A stretch of DNA of 64,000 nucleotides, taken from assembly GCA_900550285.1 (NCBI GenBank), contig URRW01000006.1:31519-95518 (forward strand). The letters run 5' to 3'. The notes under the pieces were generated by a model, which searched no databases, was not told where the DNA came from, and was given only the letters and a program-made list of their open reading frames with translations. The translations under genes were made by a program, and so were the position numbers. Below are positions 51,488-59,767 of the stretch, in pieces (within the stretch, counting starts at the first letter, position 1; the number at the start of each line of letters is the position of its first letter). The DNA is from an uncultured Lachnospiraceae bacterium. Lineage in GTDB: Bacteria; Bacillota; Clostridia; Lachnospirales; Lachnospiraceae.

Positions 51488-53215
51488 ATGACTCCAATCA
51501 TCGAGTTTAAAAATTATACTTTTAAATATCGATCACAGTCTGAGCCTACGCTCCGGGATATTGACTTAAAGGTCTATCCCGGGGAGAAGGTTTTAATCGT
51601 GGGACCGTCCGGGTCGGGAAAATCGACACTGGTGCACTGCATCAACGGAATGGTTCCTTTTTCATTCCCCGGGGAAAGCAGCGGGACGCTGACGGTAGGC
51701 GGCAAAGAGCCTGCGAAAACGGGGATTTTCGGCATGTCCAAAATCGTCGGGACGGTGCTGCAGGATACGGACGGGCAGTTTATCGGGCTGACCGTGGCGG
51801 AGGACGTCGCCTTTGCGCTGGAAAATGACTGTGTCGCGCAGGACGAAATGTTTCGTCTGGTGGACGAGGTGGCGGAAGTGGTGGATATTAAGACGCTTTT
51901 AAGCCACGCGCCCACGGAGCTGTCCGGCGGGCAGAAGCAGCGGGTTTCCATGGCGGGCGTTTTGGTGGACGACGTGGACATCCTTTTGTTTGACGAGCCG
52001 CTGGCAAATCTCGATCCTGCTACGGGCAAGCGGGCGATTGACTTAATCGACCGGATCTGCCGGGAGCGGGATAAGACCGTAATCATCATCGAGCACCGTC
52101 TGGAGGACGCGCTGTACCGGGATGTGGACCGGATCGTGGTGATCGGGGAGGGGCGCGTTGCGGCGGATATGACCCCGGACGAGCTTTTAGCGTCGGATAT
52201 TTTGGAAAAAGAAGGCATCCGGGAGCCGCTGTATGTGACGGCGCTCAAGCATGCGGGCTGTCAGCTTAGGGCGCAGGATAAGCTGCAGCATGTGGAGACG
52301 ATGGACATCGCCCCTTACAGGGAGCAGGTGCGGGCATGGTTTGAAGAGGTGAGCCTTCCGGAGACGAAGGCGCGCAAAAATGCGGCGCTTGAAGTGCTGG
52401 ATCTGGATTTTTCCTATATCACGGGAAATCCGGTGCTTTCCAACATTGATTTCCGCATCGGAAAGGGCGAAATGCTTGCGATCGTCGGCAAAAACGGGGC
52501 GGGAAAGAGCACGCTTTCCAATCTGATCTGCGGGTTTATCAATCCGGATAAAGGCAGGATCTTGTTAAATGAATCCGATATTTCAACCAAATCCATCAAG
52601 GAGAGGGGCGAGGTCATCGGGCTTGTCATGCAGAATCCGAACCAGATGATTTCCAAGCCGATGATCTTTGACGAGGTGGCGCTGGGTCTGAGGGTGCGCG
52701 GAGTGCCGGAGGACGAGGTAAAGGAGCGGGTCTATGAAAAGCTAAAGATCTGCGGCCTGTATCCGTTCCGCAACTGGCCCGTATCGGCGCTGAGCTTCGG
52801 GCAGAAAAAGCGCGTCACGATCGCCTCCATCCTTGTGATGGATCCGGAGATCCTGATTCTGGACGAGCCGACGGCGGGGCAGGACTACCGGCATTACACG
52901 GAGATCATGGAATTTTTAAAGCAGCTCAACGAGACGCTTGGCATCACGATCATCATGATCACCCACGACATGCACCTGATGCTGGAATATACGGACCGGG
53001 CGATCGTCATTGCGGACGGGCAGCTTATCGCGGACGATACGCCGGCAAACGTCCTGACAGACGAGGCGGCTGCAGACCGTGCCTATTTAAAAAAGACGTC
53101 GCTTTACGATCTGGCGGTACGGTGCGGGATTGAGGATGCGTCGGGCTTTGTGGAGCGGTTTATTCATTATGAAAGGCAGGTGAGAGCCGATGGCGGGCAG
53201 ACTTCTGACCTATAG
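51488..53215 (+). CDS. ECF transporter ATPase with two fused nucleotide-binding domains
   Basis: 575 residues: two tandem ABC ATPase halves in one chain. First half: Walker A GPSGSGKST (about 39), signature LSGGQKQR, Walker B ILLFDEP. Second half: Walker A GKNGAGKST (about 337), degenerate signature LSFGQKKR, Walker B ILILDEPTAGQD, then ITHDMHLM. The fusion replaces the separate EcfA1/EcfA2, as in YkoD-type modules. It overlaps the T-component gene by 26 bp. Confidence 0.93.
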   Translation: MTPIIEFKNYTFKYRSQSEPTLRDIDLKVYPGEKVLIVGPSGSGKSTLVHCINGMVPFSFPGESSGTLTVGGKEPAKTGIFGMSKIVGTVLQDTDGQFIGLTVAEDVAFALENDCVAQDEMFRLVDEVAEVVDIKTLLSHAPTELSGGQKQRVSMAGVLVDDVDILLFDEPLANLDPATGKRAIDLIDRICRERDKTVIIIEHRLEDALYRDVDRIVVIGEGRVAADMTPDELLASDILEKEGIREPLYVTALKHAGCQLRAQDKLQHVETMDIAPYREQVRAWFEEVSLPETKARKNAALEVLDLDFSYITGNPVLSNIDFRIGKGEMLAIVGKNGAGKSTLSNLICGFINPDKGRILLNESDISTKSIKERGEVIGLVMQNPNQMISKPMIFDEVALGLRVRGVPEDEVKERVYEKLKICGLYPFRNWPVSALSFGQKKRVTIASILVMDPEILILDEPTAGQDYRHYTEIMEFLKQLNETLGITIIMITHDMHLMLEYTDRAIVIADGQLIADDTPANVLTDEAAADRAYLKKTSLYDLAVRCGIEDASGFVERFIHYERQVRADGGQTSDL

Positions 53216-54020
53216 TCCCAAGGATACCTGGATTCACCGGCTTTCCGGCGTTTCCAAGCTGACCTTTTTTCTGCTCTGGTCGCTGACCGGAATGCTGACC
53301 TATGACACGCGGGTGCTTCTGGTCATGCTCGTTTTGAGCGCGGTTATTTTTGCGGTATCCAAGGTGGAATGGAAGCAGGTCGGGACGGTGTTCTGGTTTA
53401 TTTTGCTGTTTTTATGCATCAACCTTCTGGCGATCTGGATCTTTTCGCCCAATCAGGGGACGGAGATCTACGGGACGGAAACGGTGCTCGTGCGGCTGTT
53501 TGGCAGGCACAATATTACAAAGGAGCAGCTTTTTTACGAGTTTAACGTCATGCTGAAATATTTCACGGTGACGCCGGTGGTGCTTTTGTTTATCGTGACG
53601 ACCAACCCGAGCGAATTTGCGGCGAGCTTAAACCGGATCGGCATCAGCTACAATGTGGGCTATTCCATCGCCATCGCGCTGCGGTATGTGCCCGATGTGC
53701 AGTCTGATTTTACGAAGATCAAGCACGCGCAGGAGGCGAGGGGCATCGAAATGAGCAGCAAGGCGTCTTTGTGGGAACGCATCAAAAAGATGAGCTCGAT
53801 CATTTTCCCGCTGCTGTTTTCGAGCATGGAGCGCATCGACGTGGTCAGCAACGCGATGGAGCTGCGCGGCTTTGGCAAAAACAAAAAGCGCACGTGGTAC
53901 ATGGGAAAAAAGCTGGAACGAAATGACTTTTTGACGATCGGGTTTGCGGTTTTATTTATGGCGGCAGCGCTGGCGGTCACCTATGCGGACGGAAGCCGTT
54001 TCTGGAATCCGTTTGTGTGA
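53190..54020 (+). CDS. ECF transporter T component (EcfT)
   Basis: 276-residue membrane coupling protein with about five hydrophobic segments. It carries the two Ala-Arg-Gly-type coupling helices (QEARGIEMSSK and MELRGFGKNKKR) that contact the ATPases. It overlaps the ATPase gene and is the last transporter gene of the unit. It begins AGRLLTYSPKDTWIHRLSGVSKL. Confidence 0.92.
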   Translation: MAGRLLTYSPKDTWIHRLSGVSKLTFFLLWSLTGMLTYDTRVLLVMLVLSAVIFAVSKVEWKQVGTVFWFILLFLCINLLAIWIFSPNQGTEIYGTETVLVRLFGRHNITKEQLFYEFNVMLKYFTVTPVVLLFIVTTNPSEFAASLNRIGISYNVGYSIAIALRYVPDVQSDFTKIKHAQEARGIEMSSKASLWERIKKMSSIIFPLLFSSMERIDVVSNAMELRGFGKNKKRTWYMGKKLERNDFLTIGFAVLFMAAALAVTYADGSRFWNPFV

Positions 54021-54061
54021 CCGGGAGGGCATGCAGGAGTTTGCCGGAAAGGAAGGGTATT

Positions 54062-54934
54062 ATGATCTATACGCTGGAAAATGAACGGTTAAAGGTACAG
54101 GTAAACAGCCGGGGCGGCGAGCTGTGGTCTGTGCAGACAAAGGACGGGCACGAATATTTATGGCAGGGGGACGCAGCCTACTGGCAGGACCGGGCGCTGA
54201 ACCTGTTTCCCTACATTGCGCGCCTGACGGACGGCAAATACACGCTGGACGGCAAAACCTATGAAATGCCGATCCACGGATTTTTAAACGCTTCGGAGCT
54301 GGAAGCAGAAAAGCAGACGGCGGACTGCCTTGTGCTGAAGCTTTCCGACAGCGAGGAAACGAGAAAAATGTATCCCTTTGCCTTCGTATATCGCCTGATC
54401 TATGAGCTGGCGGACAATACGCTCCATGTGACCTTTGCGGTAGAAAACCGGGACAGCTCTATGATGTATTTCGGCGTGGGCGGCCATCCGGGCTTTATGG
54501 CGCCGCTGGAAGAGGGGCTGTCCTTTGAGGATTACTGCCTTCAGTTTGACGGGGAGAAAAATCCCGTGCGCGTGGGCTTTTCGGAGGACTGCTTCGTAAA
54601 CGGGGAGGACGCAGAATTTGCGTTGGATAACGGGAAGCTTGCGTTTTCCCACAAGATGTTCGATCAGGATGCGATCGTCCTGCGCGATATGGCGAAAGCC
54701 GTGACGCTCTGTTCGGAAAAAGGGACGAGGGCGGTGCGCGTGTCCTATCCGCAGATGGACTATCTGGGAATCTGGCATATGCCGTTTACGGACGCGCCCT
54801 ATGTGTGCATCGAGCCGTGGTCGTCGCTTCCTTCCCGCAAGGGCGTGATCGAGGATCTGGCAAAGCAGCCCGGTCTGGTGCATCTTCCGGCAGGGGAGAC
54901 GTATGAGAACCGGTGGAGCATCGAGATCAGATAA
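54062..54934 (+). CDS. Aldose 1-epimerase family protein
   Basis: 290 residues of the galactose-mutarotase-like fold, in the DUF4432/LACX-type subgroup. Seen: ENERLKVQVNSRGGELWSV, NLFPYIARLTDGKYTLDGKTYEMPIHGF, GVGGHPGFMAP and CIEPWSS. These hold the expected catalytic His (IHGF, GGHPGF) and Glu (CIEPW) positions. The ATG at 54062 follows GGAAGGAAGGG; an upstream in-frame ATG at 54017 overlaps the T component. Substrate sugar unknown. Confidence 0.87.
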   Translation: MIYTLENERLKVQVNSRGGELWSVQTKDGHEYLWQGDAAYWQDRALNLFPYIARLTDGKYTLDGKTYEMPIHGFLNASELEAEKQTADCLVLKLSDSEETRKMYPFAFVYRLIYELADNTLHVTFAVENRDSSMMYFGVGGHPGFMAPLEEGLSFEDYCLQFDGEKNPVRVGFSEDCFVNGEDAEFALDNGKLAFSHKMFDQDAIVLRDMAKAVTLCSEKGTRAVRVSYPQMDYLGIWHMPFTDAPYVCIEPWSSLPSRKGVIEDLAKQPGLVHLPAGETYENRWSIEIR

Positions 54935-54950
54935 AATCGTTTGTGCCGAA

Positions 54951-54998
54951 TAAAAAAGAGGCGTCATCTGCAAAAAGCTGCGGGTGGCGCCTTTTTTG
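54951..54998. terminator. Bidirectional terminator between the mutarotase and thiT
   Basis: AAAAAAGAGGCG ... GGCGCCTTTTTT with a long, partly paired middle, between two convergent genes; A and T runs flank both sides. Confidence 0.75.
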
Positions 54999-55021
54999 GT
55001 GCGGTTATTTTGCCGGAAGGC

Positions 55022-55702
55022 TTATCCCTGCACTGCCAGCGTTTTTAACTGTCCCATAACCTTTTTCATCGGAGGGAGCATGAGGATCACGATCGTGATA
55101 AGCGCCTCCGCGCCCAGATACAGTCCGTTGTATACAAGGGAATATACGGGAGCGGACATGCCGTAGTCGGCGGCATAGGTTCCAAAAAAGATCATGCCGG
55201 ACAAAAAGGAGAAGAAATAGCGGCCGAGGACGCCGATGGCATAGCCCTTTACCAGCCCGTTTTTGGATTTGGAGAAAATGCCGGATAAACCGAGCGCGCC
55301 GAAGGCAAAAATGTAGTCGGTCAGCATCTGCGGGATGCTCATGATGTAAGGGTCGATGATAAGCTGCAGAAATCCGTAGGAAATGGCGGTCATCAGACCG
55401 GCGCCCAGGCCGTACCAATAGCCGATCAGGCAGATGAACAGCATGGACAGAAGCGTTACGGAGCCGCCCATCGGCATATCGAACACCTTGATCATGGAAG
55501 TGACGGTTCCCGCGGCGATCGCCATTGCGGAAAAGACGAGCTGGCGCGTGGAAAAGTGCGGTTTCTTCACGGAGCCGCCGATAAAGCAGGCAAGCAGAAG
55601 GATCGCCAGCATGAGAAGCACCAGCGCAGTATAGCCCGCGGTGGTGAGCTGATAGGTTGTGCCCCATTCATCTGTGATGGGGACTGCAAAAAATGAAAGC
55701 AT
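55022..55702 (-). CDS. thiT: Thiamine-specific ECF transporter S component ThiT
   Basis: 226-residue membrane protein with about six transmembrane segments. It is recognised as ThiT by a family-like C-terminal half (FDMPMGGSVTLLSMLFICLIGYWYGLGAGLMTAISYG, DPYIMSIPQMLTDYIFAFGALGLSG, GRYFFSFLSGMIFFGTYA) and, decisively, by the TPP riboswitch upstream. It lacks its own ATPase and T genes and would share an ECF module, possibly the one at 51.5-54.0 kb. An extra hydrophobic segment at the N terminus (about 24-42) precedes the usual start. Expression should fall when TPP is abundant. Confidence 0.9.
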   Translation of the reverse strand: MLSFFAVPITDEWGTTYQLTTAGYTALVLLMLAILLLACFIGGSVKKPHFSTRQLVFSAMAIAAGTVTSMIKVFDMPMGGSVTLLSMLFICLIGYWYGLGAGLMTAISYGFLQLIIDPYIMSIPQMLTDYIFAFGALGLSGIFSKSKNGLVKGYAIGVLGRYFFSFLSGMIFFGTYAADYGMSAPVYSLVYNGLYLGAEALITIVILMLPPMKKVMGQLKTLAVQG

Positions 55703-55730
55703 AAAAAAACCTCCTTGTATGCACAGGAGG
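55703..55730 (-). promoter_or_regulatory. Terminator / ribosome-site-sequestering hairpin of thiT
   Basis: On the minus strand CCTCCT (55730-55725) pairs with AGGAGG (55715-55710), and the second arm is followed by seven U and then the ATG. The same AGGAGG is the ribosome site of thiT, seven bases from the start. Confidence 0.7.
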
Positions 55731-55805
55731 GGTATCTTTAGTCCTTATAAATACGGGAAAGCGCAGACGCGCAAGAGACGCCCGCCTTCCATACATTTAT
55801 AAAAA

Positions 55806-55893
55806 CTGCCTCCCTCCGCCGGTATTATCCGGTTCAGGTGTGAGGGTCAGAATCCGTTAGGATTCAGTCTCAGCAATAGCTCCCCTGGCATTT
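55806..55893 (-). promoter_or_regulatory. TPP riboswitch (THI element)
   Basis: Reading the minus strand, the canonical blocks appear in order: CCAGGGGAGC, GCTGAGACTGA, GACCCTCACACCTGAACCGG and GGATAATACCGGCGGAGGGA. It lies about 100 nt upstream of thiT, between its promoter and the expression-platform hairpin. Confidence 0.95.
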
Positions 55894-55912
55894 CTTTATT
55901 TTGTTCCTTTTT

Positions 55913-55941
55913 ACTATAAGCCCCGGGAAAAGGGATGTCAA
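55913..55941 (-). promoter_or_regulatory. Promoter of the thiT transcript
   Basis: Minus strand: TTGACA (55941-55936), 17-bp spacer, TATAGT (55918-55913), about 20 bp before the riboswitch. Confidence 0.85.
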
Positions 55942-55968
55942 GAAAAAATGAAATTTTCAAAATTCCCC

Positions 55969-55997
55969 TTGTATCCGGGCGCGTTTCAGAATATACT
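55969..55997 (+). promoter_or_regulatory. Promoter of the VanY-hisC unit
   Basis: TTGTAT (55969-55974), 17-bp spacer, TATACT (55992-55997). Its position supports the GTG at 56041 over the earlier ATGs as the start of the downstream gene. Confidence 0.7.
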
Positions 55998-56040
55998 AGA
56001 ACAGATAATGTGGAAAAACAAAGGAAAAGGCAGTGACGCA

Positions 56041-56919
56041 GTGAAGAAACAGGATTTTAAGAAATGGACATTTGGACTGGCCGGTGGCTTTGTGGTGATC
56101 GCAGGAGCGCTGGCCAGTTGCTTTTATCTGACATACGGGGAGCTGGACAGCAGACTGGCGGAGGCGAATGCGAAGCTTTTAAACGCGCAGAAGCAGGTGG
56201 AGACGCTGACGGCGGAAAAGGAAGAGCTGGAAGAAGAGGCGGGGATCGTGGCGGCGATGGCGGAAGAAAATGCGCTTTTAAAAATGGAAAAGATCCCCTT
56301 TGAGGTGGATCTGTCTGACTGGAACTATGTGCTTGCAAACGAGCTGAATATGCTTCCGCAGGATTTTGAGGTGGAGCTGGAAAAGACATATAACGGGCAG
56401 CGGGTGGACAGGCGGATCCGGAAGGATCTGGAAGCGATGATCGACGCCGCGAAAAAGGAGGGGCACAATCTGATGATCTGCTCTTCTTACCGGGATTACA
56501 AAAAGCAGGATCAGCTGATGGACGAGTCGATCGCTAAGTTTGTGCGCAGGGGCATGAGCTACAAGGACGCCTTTTTTAAGACAAAGGAGCAGATCGCGCT
56601 GACCGGGGCGAGCGAGCACCACACGGGGCTGGCGGTGGACATCGTCGGCAAGAACCACCAGAGCCTTGACGAGTCCCAGGCGGACACGGAGGAGGCAAAA
56701 TGGCTGGCGGAGCACGCGGCGGAATATGGATTTATCCTGCGCTATCCCAAGGACAAGGAAGAGATCACGATGATCTCCTTTGAATCGTGGCATTACCGCT
56801 ATGTAGGAAGGGAAGCGGCAGAATATATGAAGGAGCATAACCTGTGCCTGGAGGAATTTGTGGAGCTTGTACAGATCCAGCAGGCAAAAGAGGCGTTAAA
56901 AGCAGAAGCGATGGCATGA
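56041..56919 (+). CDS. VanY/LdcB-type D-alanyl-D-alanine carboxypeptidase
   Basis: About 292 residues. An N-terminal membrane segment (about 10-32, FGLAGGFVVIAGALASCFYLTY) is followed by a coiled coil (about 35-85), then a zinc peptidase domain. Motifs: SSYRDYKKQ (substrate site), SEHHTGLAVDI (SxHxxGxAxD, zinc ligands) and ESWHYRYVG (catalytic acid and third ligand). It trims peptidoglycan stem peptides outside the cell. GTG at 56041 is preferred because the promoter's -10 ends at 55997; ATG at 56008 is an alternative with no ribosome site. hisC follows 14 bp later. Confidence 0.88.
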   Translation: MKKQDFKKWTFGLAGGFVVIAGALASCFYLTYGELDSRLAEANAKLLNAQKQVETLTAEKEELEEEAGIVAAMAEENALLKMEKIPFEVDLSDWNYVLANELNMLPQDFEVELEKTYNGQRVDRRIRKDLEAMIDAAKKEGHNLMICSSYRDYKKQDQLMDESIAKFVRRGMSYKDAFFKTKEQIALTGASEHHTGLAVDIVGKNHQSLDESQADTEEAKWLAEHAAEYGFILRYPKDKEEITMISFESWHYRYVGREAAEYMKEHNLCLEEFVELVQIQQAKEALKAEAMA

Positions 56920-56933
56920 GCCGGGAGGAGAAC

Positions 56934-58028
56934 ATGGAACCGTTAAAAACAGGAAGCTGGGAACAAAATGTGCGTAAGGTCGTGCCCTATACGCCCGGGG
57001 AGCAGCCCAAAGAAAGCGGCGTCATCAAGCTGAACACGAACGAATGCCCGTATCCGCCGGCGCCTGCGGTGCAGGAGGCGCTGGCGCGTTTTGCGGCGGA
57101 CGATCTGCGGCTTTATCCGGATCCGGAGGCGCTGGAGCTGACGGAAGCGCTGGCAGCTTATTATAAAGTGGAAAAGGAGCAGGTATTTGTGGGCGTCGGC
57201 TCGGACGACGTGCTGGCGATGGCATTTCTGACTTTTTTCAACGGAAAAAAGCCGGTGCTGTTTCCGGACATCACCTATTCGTTTTACGACGTGTGGGCGC
57301 AGCTTTACGGGATCCCCTATGAAAAAGTGCCGCTGGATCAGGATTTCTGCCTGAAAAAAGAGGACTATATGCGGGAAAACGGAGGAATCATCTTCCCGAA
57401 CCCGAACGCGCCCACCGGGCTTGCCCTGCCGCTTGAGGAGGTGGAGGCGATTATAGCCGCCAACTTGTCGTCCGTGGTGATCGTGGACGAGGCATATGTG
57501 GATTTCGGGGCAGAGAGCGCCCTGCCGCTTGTGGAAAAATATGAAAACCTGCTGGTGGTGCAGACCTTTTCCAAATCCCGCGCGATGGCGGGGATGCGGA
57601 TCGGCTTTGCCATCGGATCAAAGAAGCTGATCGGATATTTGAACGACGTGAAGTTTTCTTTTAATTCCTATACGATGAACCGGGTAACGACCGCCTGCGG
57701 GAAGGCGTGCGTGGAGGCGGACGCTTATTTTAAAGATACGGTGCAAAGGATCGTGGAAACGCGGGAGCAGACGAAGAAGGAGCTGAAGCGGCTGGGATTT
57801 TCCTTCCCGGATTCGGCGGCGAATTTTATTTTTGCAAAGCATGAGAGGATCGCCGCAAAGGAGCTGTTTGCCGCGCTCAGAAAGGCGGGCATTTATGTGC
57901 GCTATTTTGAGAAGCCCAGGATCGACGGCTATCTGCGGATCACGATCGGGACAAAGGAGCAGATGGAGCGGCTGACCGGATTTTTGGAGGACTATTTGCA
58001 GCATGGAGAAAACAGTGGAGATGTATGA
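56934..58028 (+). CDS. hisC: Histidinol-phosphate aminotransferase
   Basis: Class II PLP aminotransferase, 364 residues. It has LNTNECPYPP, YPDPEALELTEALA, GVGSDDVLAMAF, PNPNAPTG, DEAYVDF and the PLP lysine in TFSKSRAMAGMRIG (K214). It ends RITIGTKEQMERL. The ATG at 56934 has GGGAGGAG; two more upstream ATGs lie within or at the end of the previous gene. Isolated from other his genes, so a broader amino acid role is possible. Confidence 0.93.
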   Translation: MEPLKTGSWEQNVRKVVPYTPGEQPKESGVIKLNTNECPYPPAPAVQEALARFAADDLRLYPDPEALELTEALAAYYKVEKEQVFVGVGSDDVLAMAFLTFFNGKKPVLFPDITYSFYDVWAQLYGIPYEKVPLDQDFCLKKEDYMRENGGIIFPNPNAPTGLALPLEEVEAIIAANLSSVVIVDEAYVDFGAESALPLVEKYENLLVVQTFSKSRAMAGMRIGFAIGSKKLIGYLNDVKFSFNSYTMNRVTTACGKACVEADAYFKDTVQRIVETREQTKKELKRLGFSFPDSAANFIFAKHERIAAKELFAALRKAGIYVRYFEKPRIDGYLRITIGTKEQMERLTGFLEDYLQHGENSGDV

Positions 58029-58770
58029 GGACTTTGCCGAGGTTTACGACCGCTTTATGGATGAAACGCCGTATGGGGAATGGGCTGATTTTGTAGAGGA
58101 GACGTTAAAGGGCGCGGGCATCCGGGACGGCCTGGTGCTCGATCTGGGCTGCGGCACAGGCTCTGTGACGGAGCTTCTGGCAAAAAAAGGCTATGACATG
58201 ATCGGCGTGGATCTGTCCGACCGGATGCTGGACATCGCCATGGAAAAGCGGGCAGCGTCGGGGCTGGATATTTTATATCTGCAGCAGGATATGCGGGAAT
58301 TTGAGCTTTACGGCACGGTGCGGGCGGTGATCAGCCTGTGCGATTCCGTCAATTATCTGCTGGAAGAGGATGGGCTTTTGGAGACATTCCGGCTTGTGAA
58401 CAATTATCTGGATCCGGACGGGCTGTTTTTATTTGATTTTAATACGGTGTACAAATATCAGAACGTGATCGGGGACAGCACGATCGCGGAAAACAGGGAT
58501 GACTGCAGCTTCATCTGGGAAAATTATTATGACGAGACAGATCAGATCAACGAATACGACCTGACGATTTTTGTGCGTCAGGAAAAGGGGCTGTTCCGGA
58601 AGTTTACGGAGACGCATTTTCAGAGAGGCTACACGCTTCCCGTGATCAAAGCGCTCGTGGAGCAGGCGGGGCTTCGGTTTGTGGAAGCGCTGGACGCGGA
58701 TACCCACGGTGCAGTGCGCAAAGAGAGCGAGCGGATCTATGTGATCGCCCGGGAACAGGGAAAGCGCTAA
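58003..58770 (+). CDS. SAM-dependent methyltransferase (class I)
   Basis: 255 residues, Rossmann fold: motif I LVLDLGCGTGSVTELLA, motif II VDLSDRMLDIA, then DMREF and CDSVNYLL. The pattern is that of small unassigned methyltransferases with an N-terminal YEDFAEVYDRFMDETPY. It overlaps hisC by 26 bp; ATG 58021 is an alternative start directly abutting GGAG. Substrate unknown. Confidence 0.85.
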   Translation: MEKTVEMYEDFAEVYDRFMDETPYGEWADFVEETLKGAGIRDGLVLDLGCGTGSVTELLAKKGYDMIGVDLSDRMLDIAMEKRAASGLDILYLQQDMREFELYGTVRAVISLCDSVNYLLEEDGLLETFRLVNNYLDPDGLFLFDFNTVYKYQNVIGDSTIAENRDDCSFIWENYYDETDQINEYDLTIFVRQEKGLFRKFTETHFQRGYTLPVIKALVEQAGLRFVEALDADTHGAVRKESERIYVIAREQGKR

Positions 58771-58814
58771 AACAGGACGGCGGAGACGAAAGGCTTTCGT
58801 CAGAAAGGATGGAT

Positions 58815-59696
58815 ATGACAGATTATATGGTAAGGGCGACCGCAGGAAACGCGCAGATCCGCGCGTTTGCGGTAACGACAAAGGATACGGTGGAAACGGC
58901 AAGACAGGCGCATAATACAAGCCCTGTCATAACGGCAGCGCTGGGACGGCTTTTGACGGCGGGCGTCATGATGGGCAGCATGCTGAAAGGGGAAAAGGAT
59001 CTTCTGACGCTGCAGATAAAGGGCGACGGGCCGGTGCGGGGGCTTACGGTAACGGCAAACGCGCAGGGCGAGGTCAAGGGCTACGCAGAAGTGCCGGATG
59101 TGATCCTGCCTGCCAACGAAAAAGGCAAGCTGGACGTAGGCAGGGCAGTCGGGAGAGGAACGCTTAACGTTATCCGGGATATGGGGTTAAAGGATCCTTA
59201 TGTGGGACAGACGGAGCTGATCACCGGCGAGATCGGAGACGACCTGACCAACTATTTTGCTGCGTCGGAGCAGACGCCTTCCTCCGTGGGGCTTGGCGTT
59301 TTAATGGAAAAAAACAATACGGTGCGGTGTGCGGGCGGCTTTATCATCCAGCTCATGCCCTTTGCGGAGGAGGAAACGATCGCAAAGCTGGAGCACAACC
59401 TGTCGCTGATCAATTCTGTGACGGCGCTTCTGGATCAGGGGCTTACGCCGGAGGAGCTGCTGGGGCGGGTGCTGGACGGCTTTGACGTGGAGATCACAGA
59501 CCGGATGCCGTGCAGCTTTTCATGCAGCTGCAGTAAGGAACGGGTGGAAAAGGCGCTGATCTCCATCGGGAAAAAGGAACTTTGCGAAATGATCGAGGAT
59601 GGCGAGCCAATCGAGGTAAACTGCCATTTCTGCGGGAAAAATTATGTGTTCAGCGTAGACGAGCTGCGCAGGCTGGAAAAAAAGTCCGGCAGATAA
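58815..59696 (+). CDS. hslO: Redox-regulated chaperone Hsp33
   Basis: 293 residues. N-terminal substrate-binding domain (VRATAGNAQIRAFAVTTKDTVETARQAHNTSPVITAALGR) and C-terminal zinc redox switch with CSC (in FSCSCSKER) and CxxC (NCHFCGK). Oxidation releases zinc and activates the holdase. The ATG at 58815 follows AAAGGATGG; 58809 is possible. Its last codons lie in a 17-bp tandem repeat that runs past the stop. Confidence 0.95.
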   Translation: MTDYMVRATAGNAQIRAFAVTTKDTVETARQAHNTSPVITAALGRLLTAGVMMGSMLKGEKDLLTLQIKGDGPVRGLTVTANAQGEVKGYAEVPDVILPANEKGKLDVGRAVGRGTLNVIRDMGLKDPYVGQTELITGEIGDDLTNYFAASEQTPSSVGLGVLMEKNNTVRCAGGFIIQLMPFAEEETIAKLEHNLSLINSVTALLDQGLTPEELLGRVLDGFDVEITDRMPCSFSCSCSKERVEKALISIGKKELCEMIEDGEPIEVNCHFCGKNYVFSVDELRRLEKKSGR

Positions 59697-59734
59697 AAGA
59701 GTCAGACAGATAGAAGAGTCCGGCAGAGAAAAAG
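59683..59734 (+). repeat. Three 17-18 bp tandem repeats spanning the hslO stop codon
   Basis: AGTCCGGCAGATAAAAG (59683-59699), AGTCAGACAGATAGAAG (59700-59716), AGTCCGGCAGAGAAAAAG (59717-59734). The hslO TAA (59694-59696) lies in the first copy. Confidence 0.8.
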
Positions 59735-59767
59735 GTATGTGCCGGGACGCAGGGCAGAGGAGGACGT

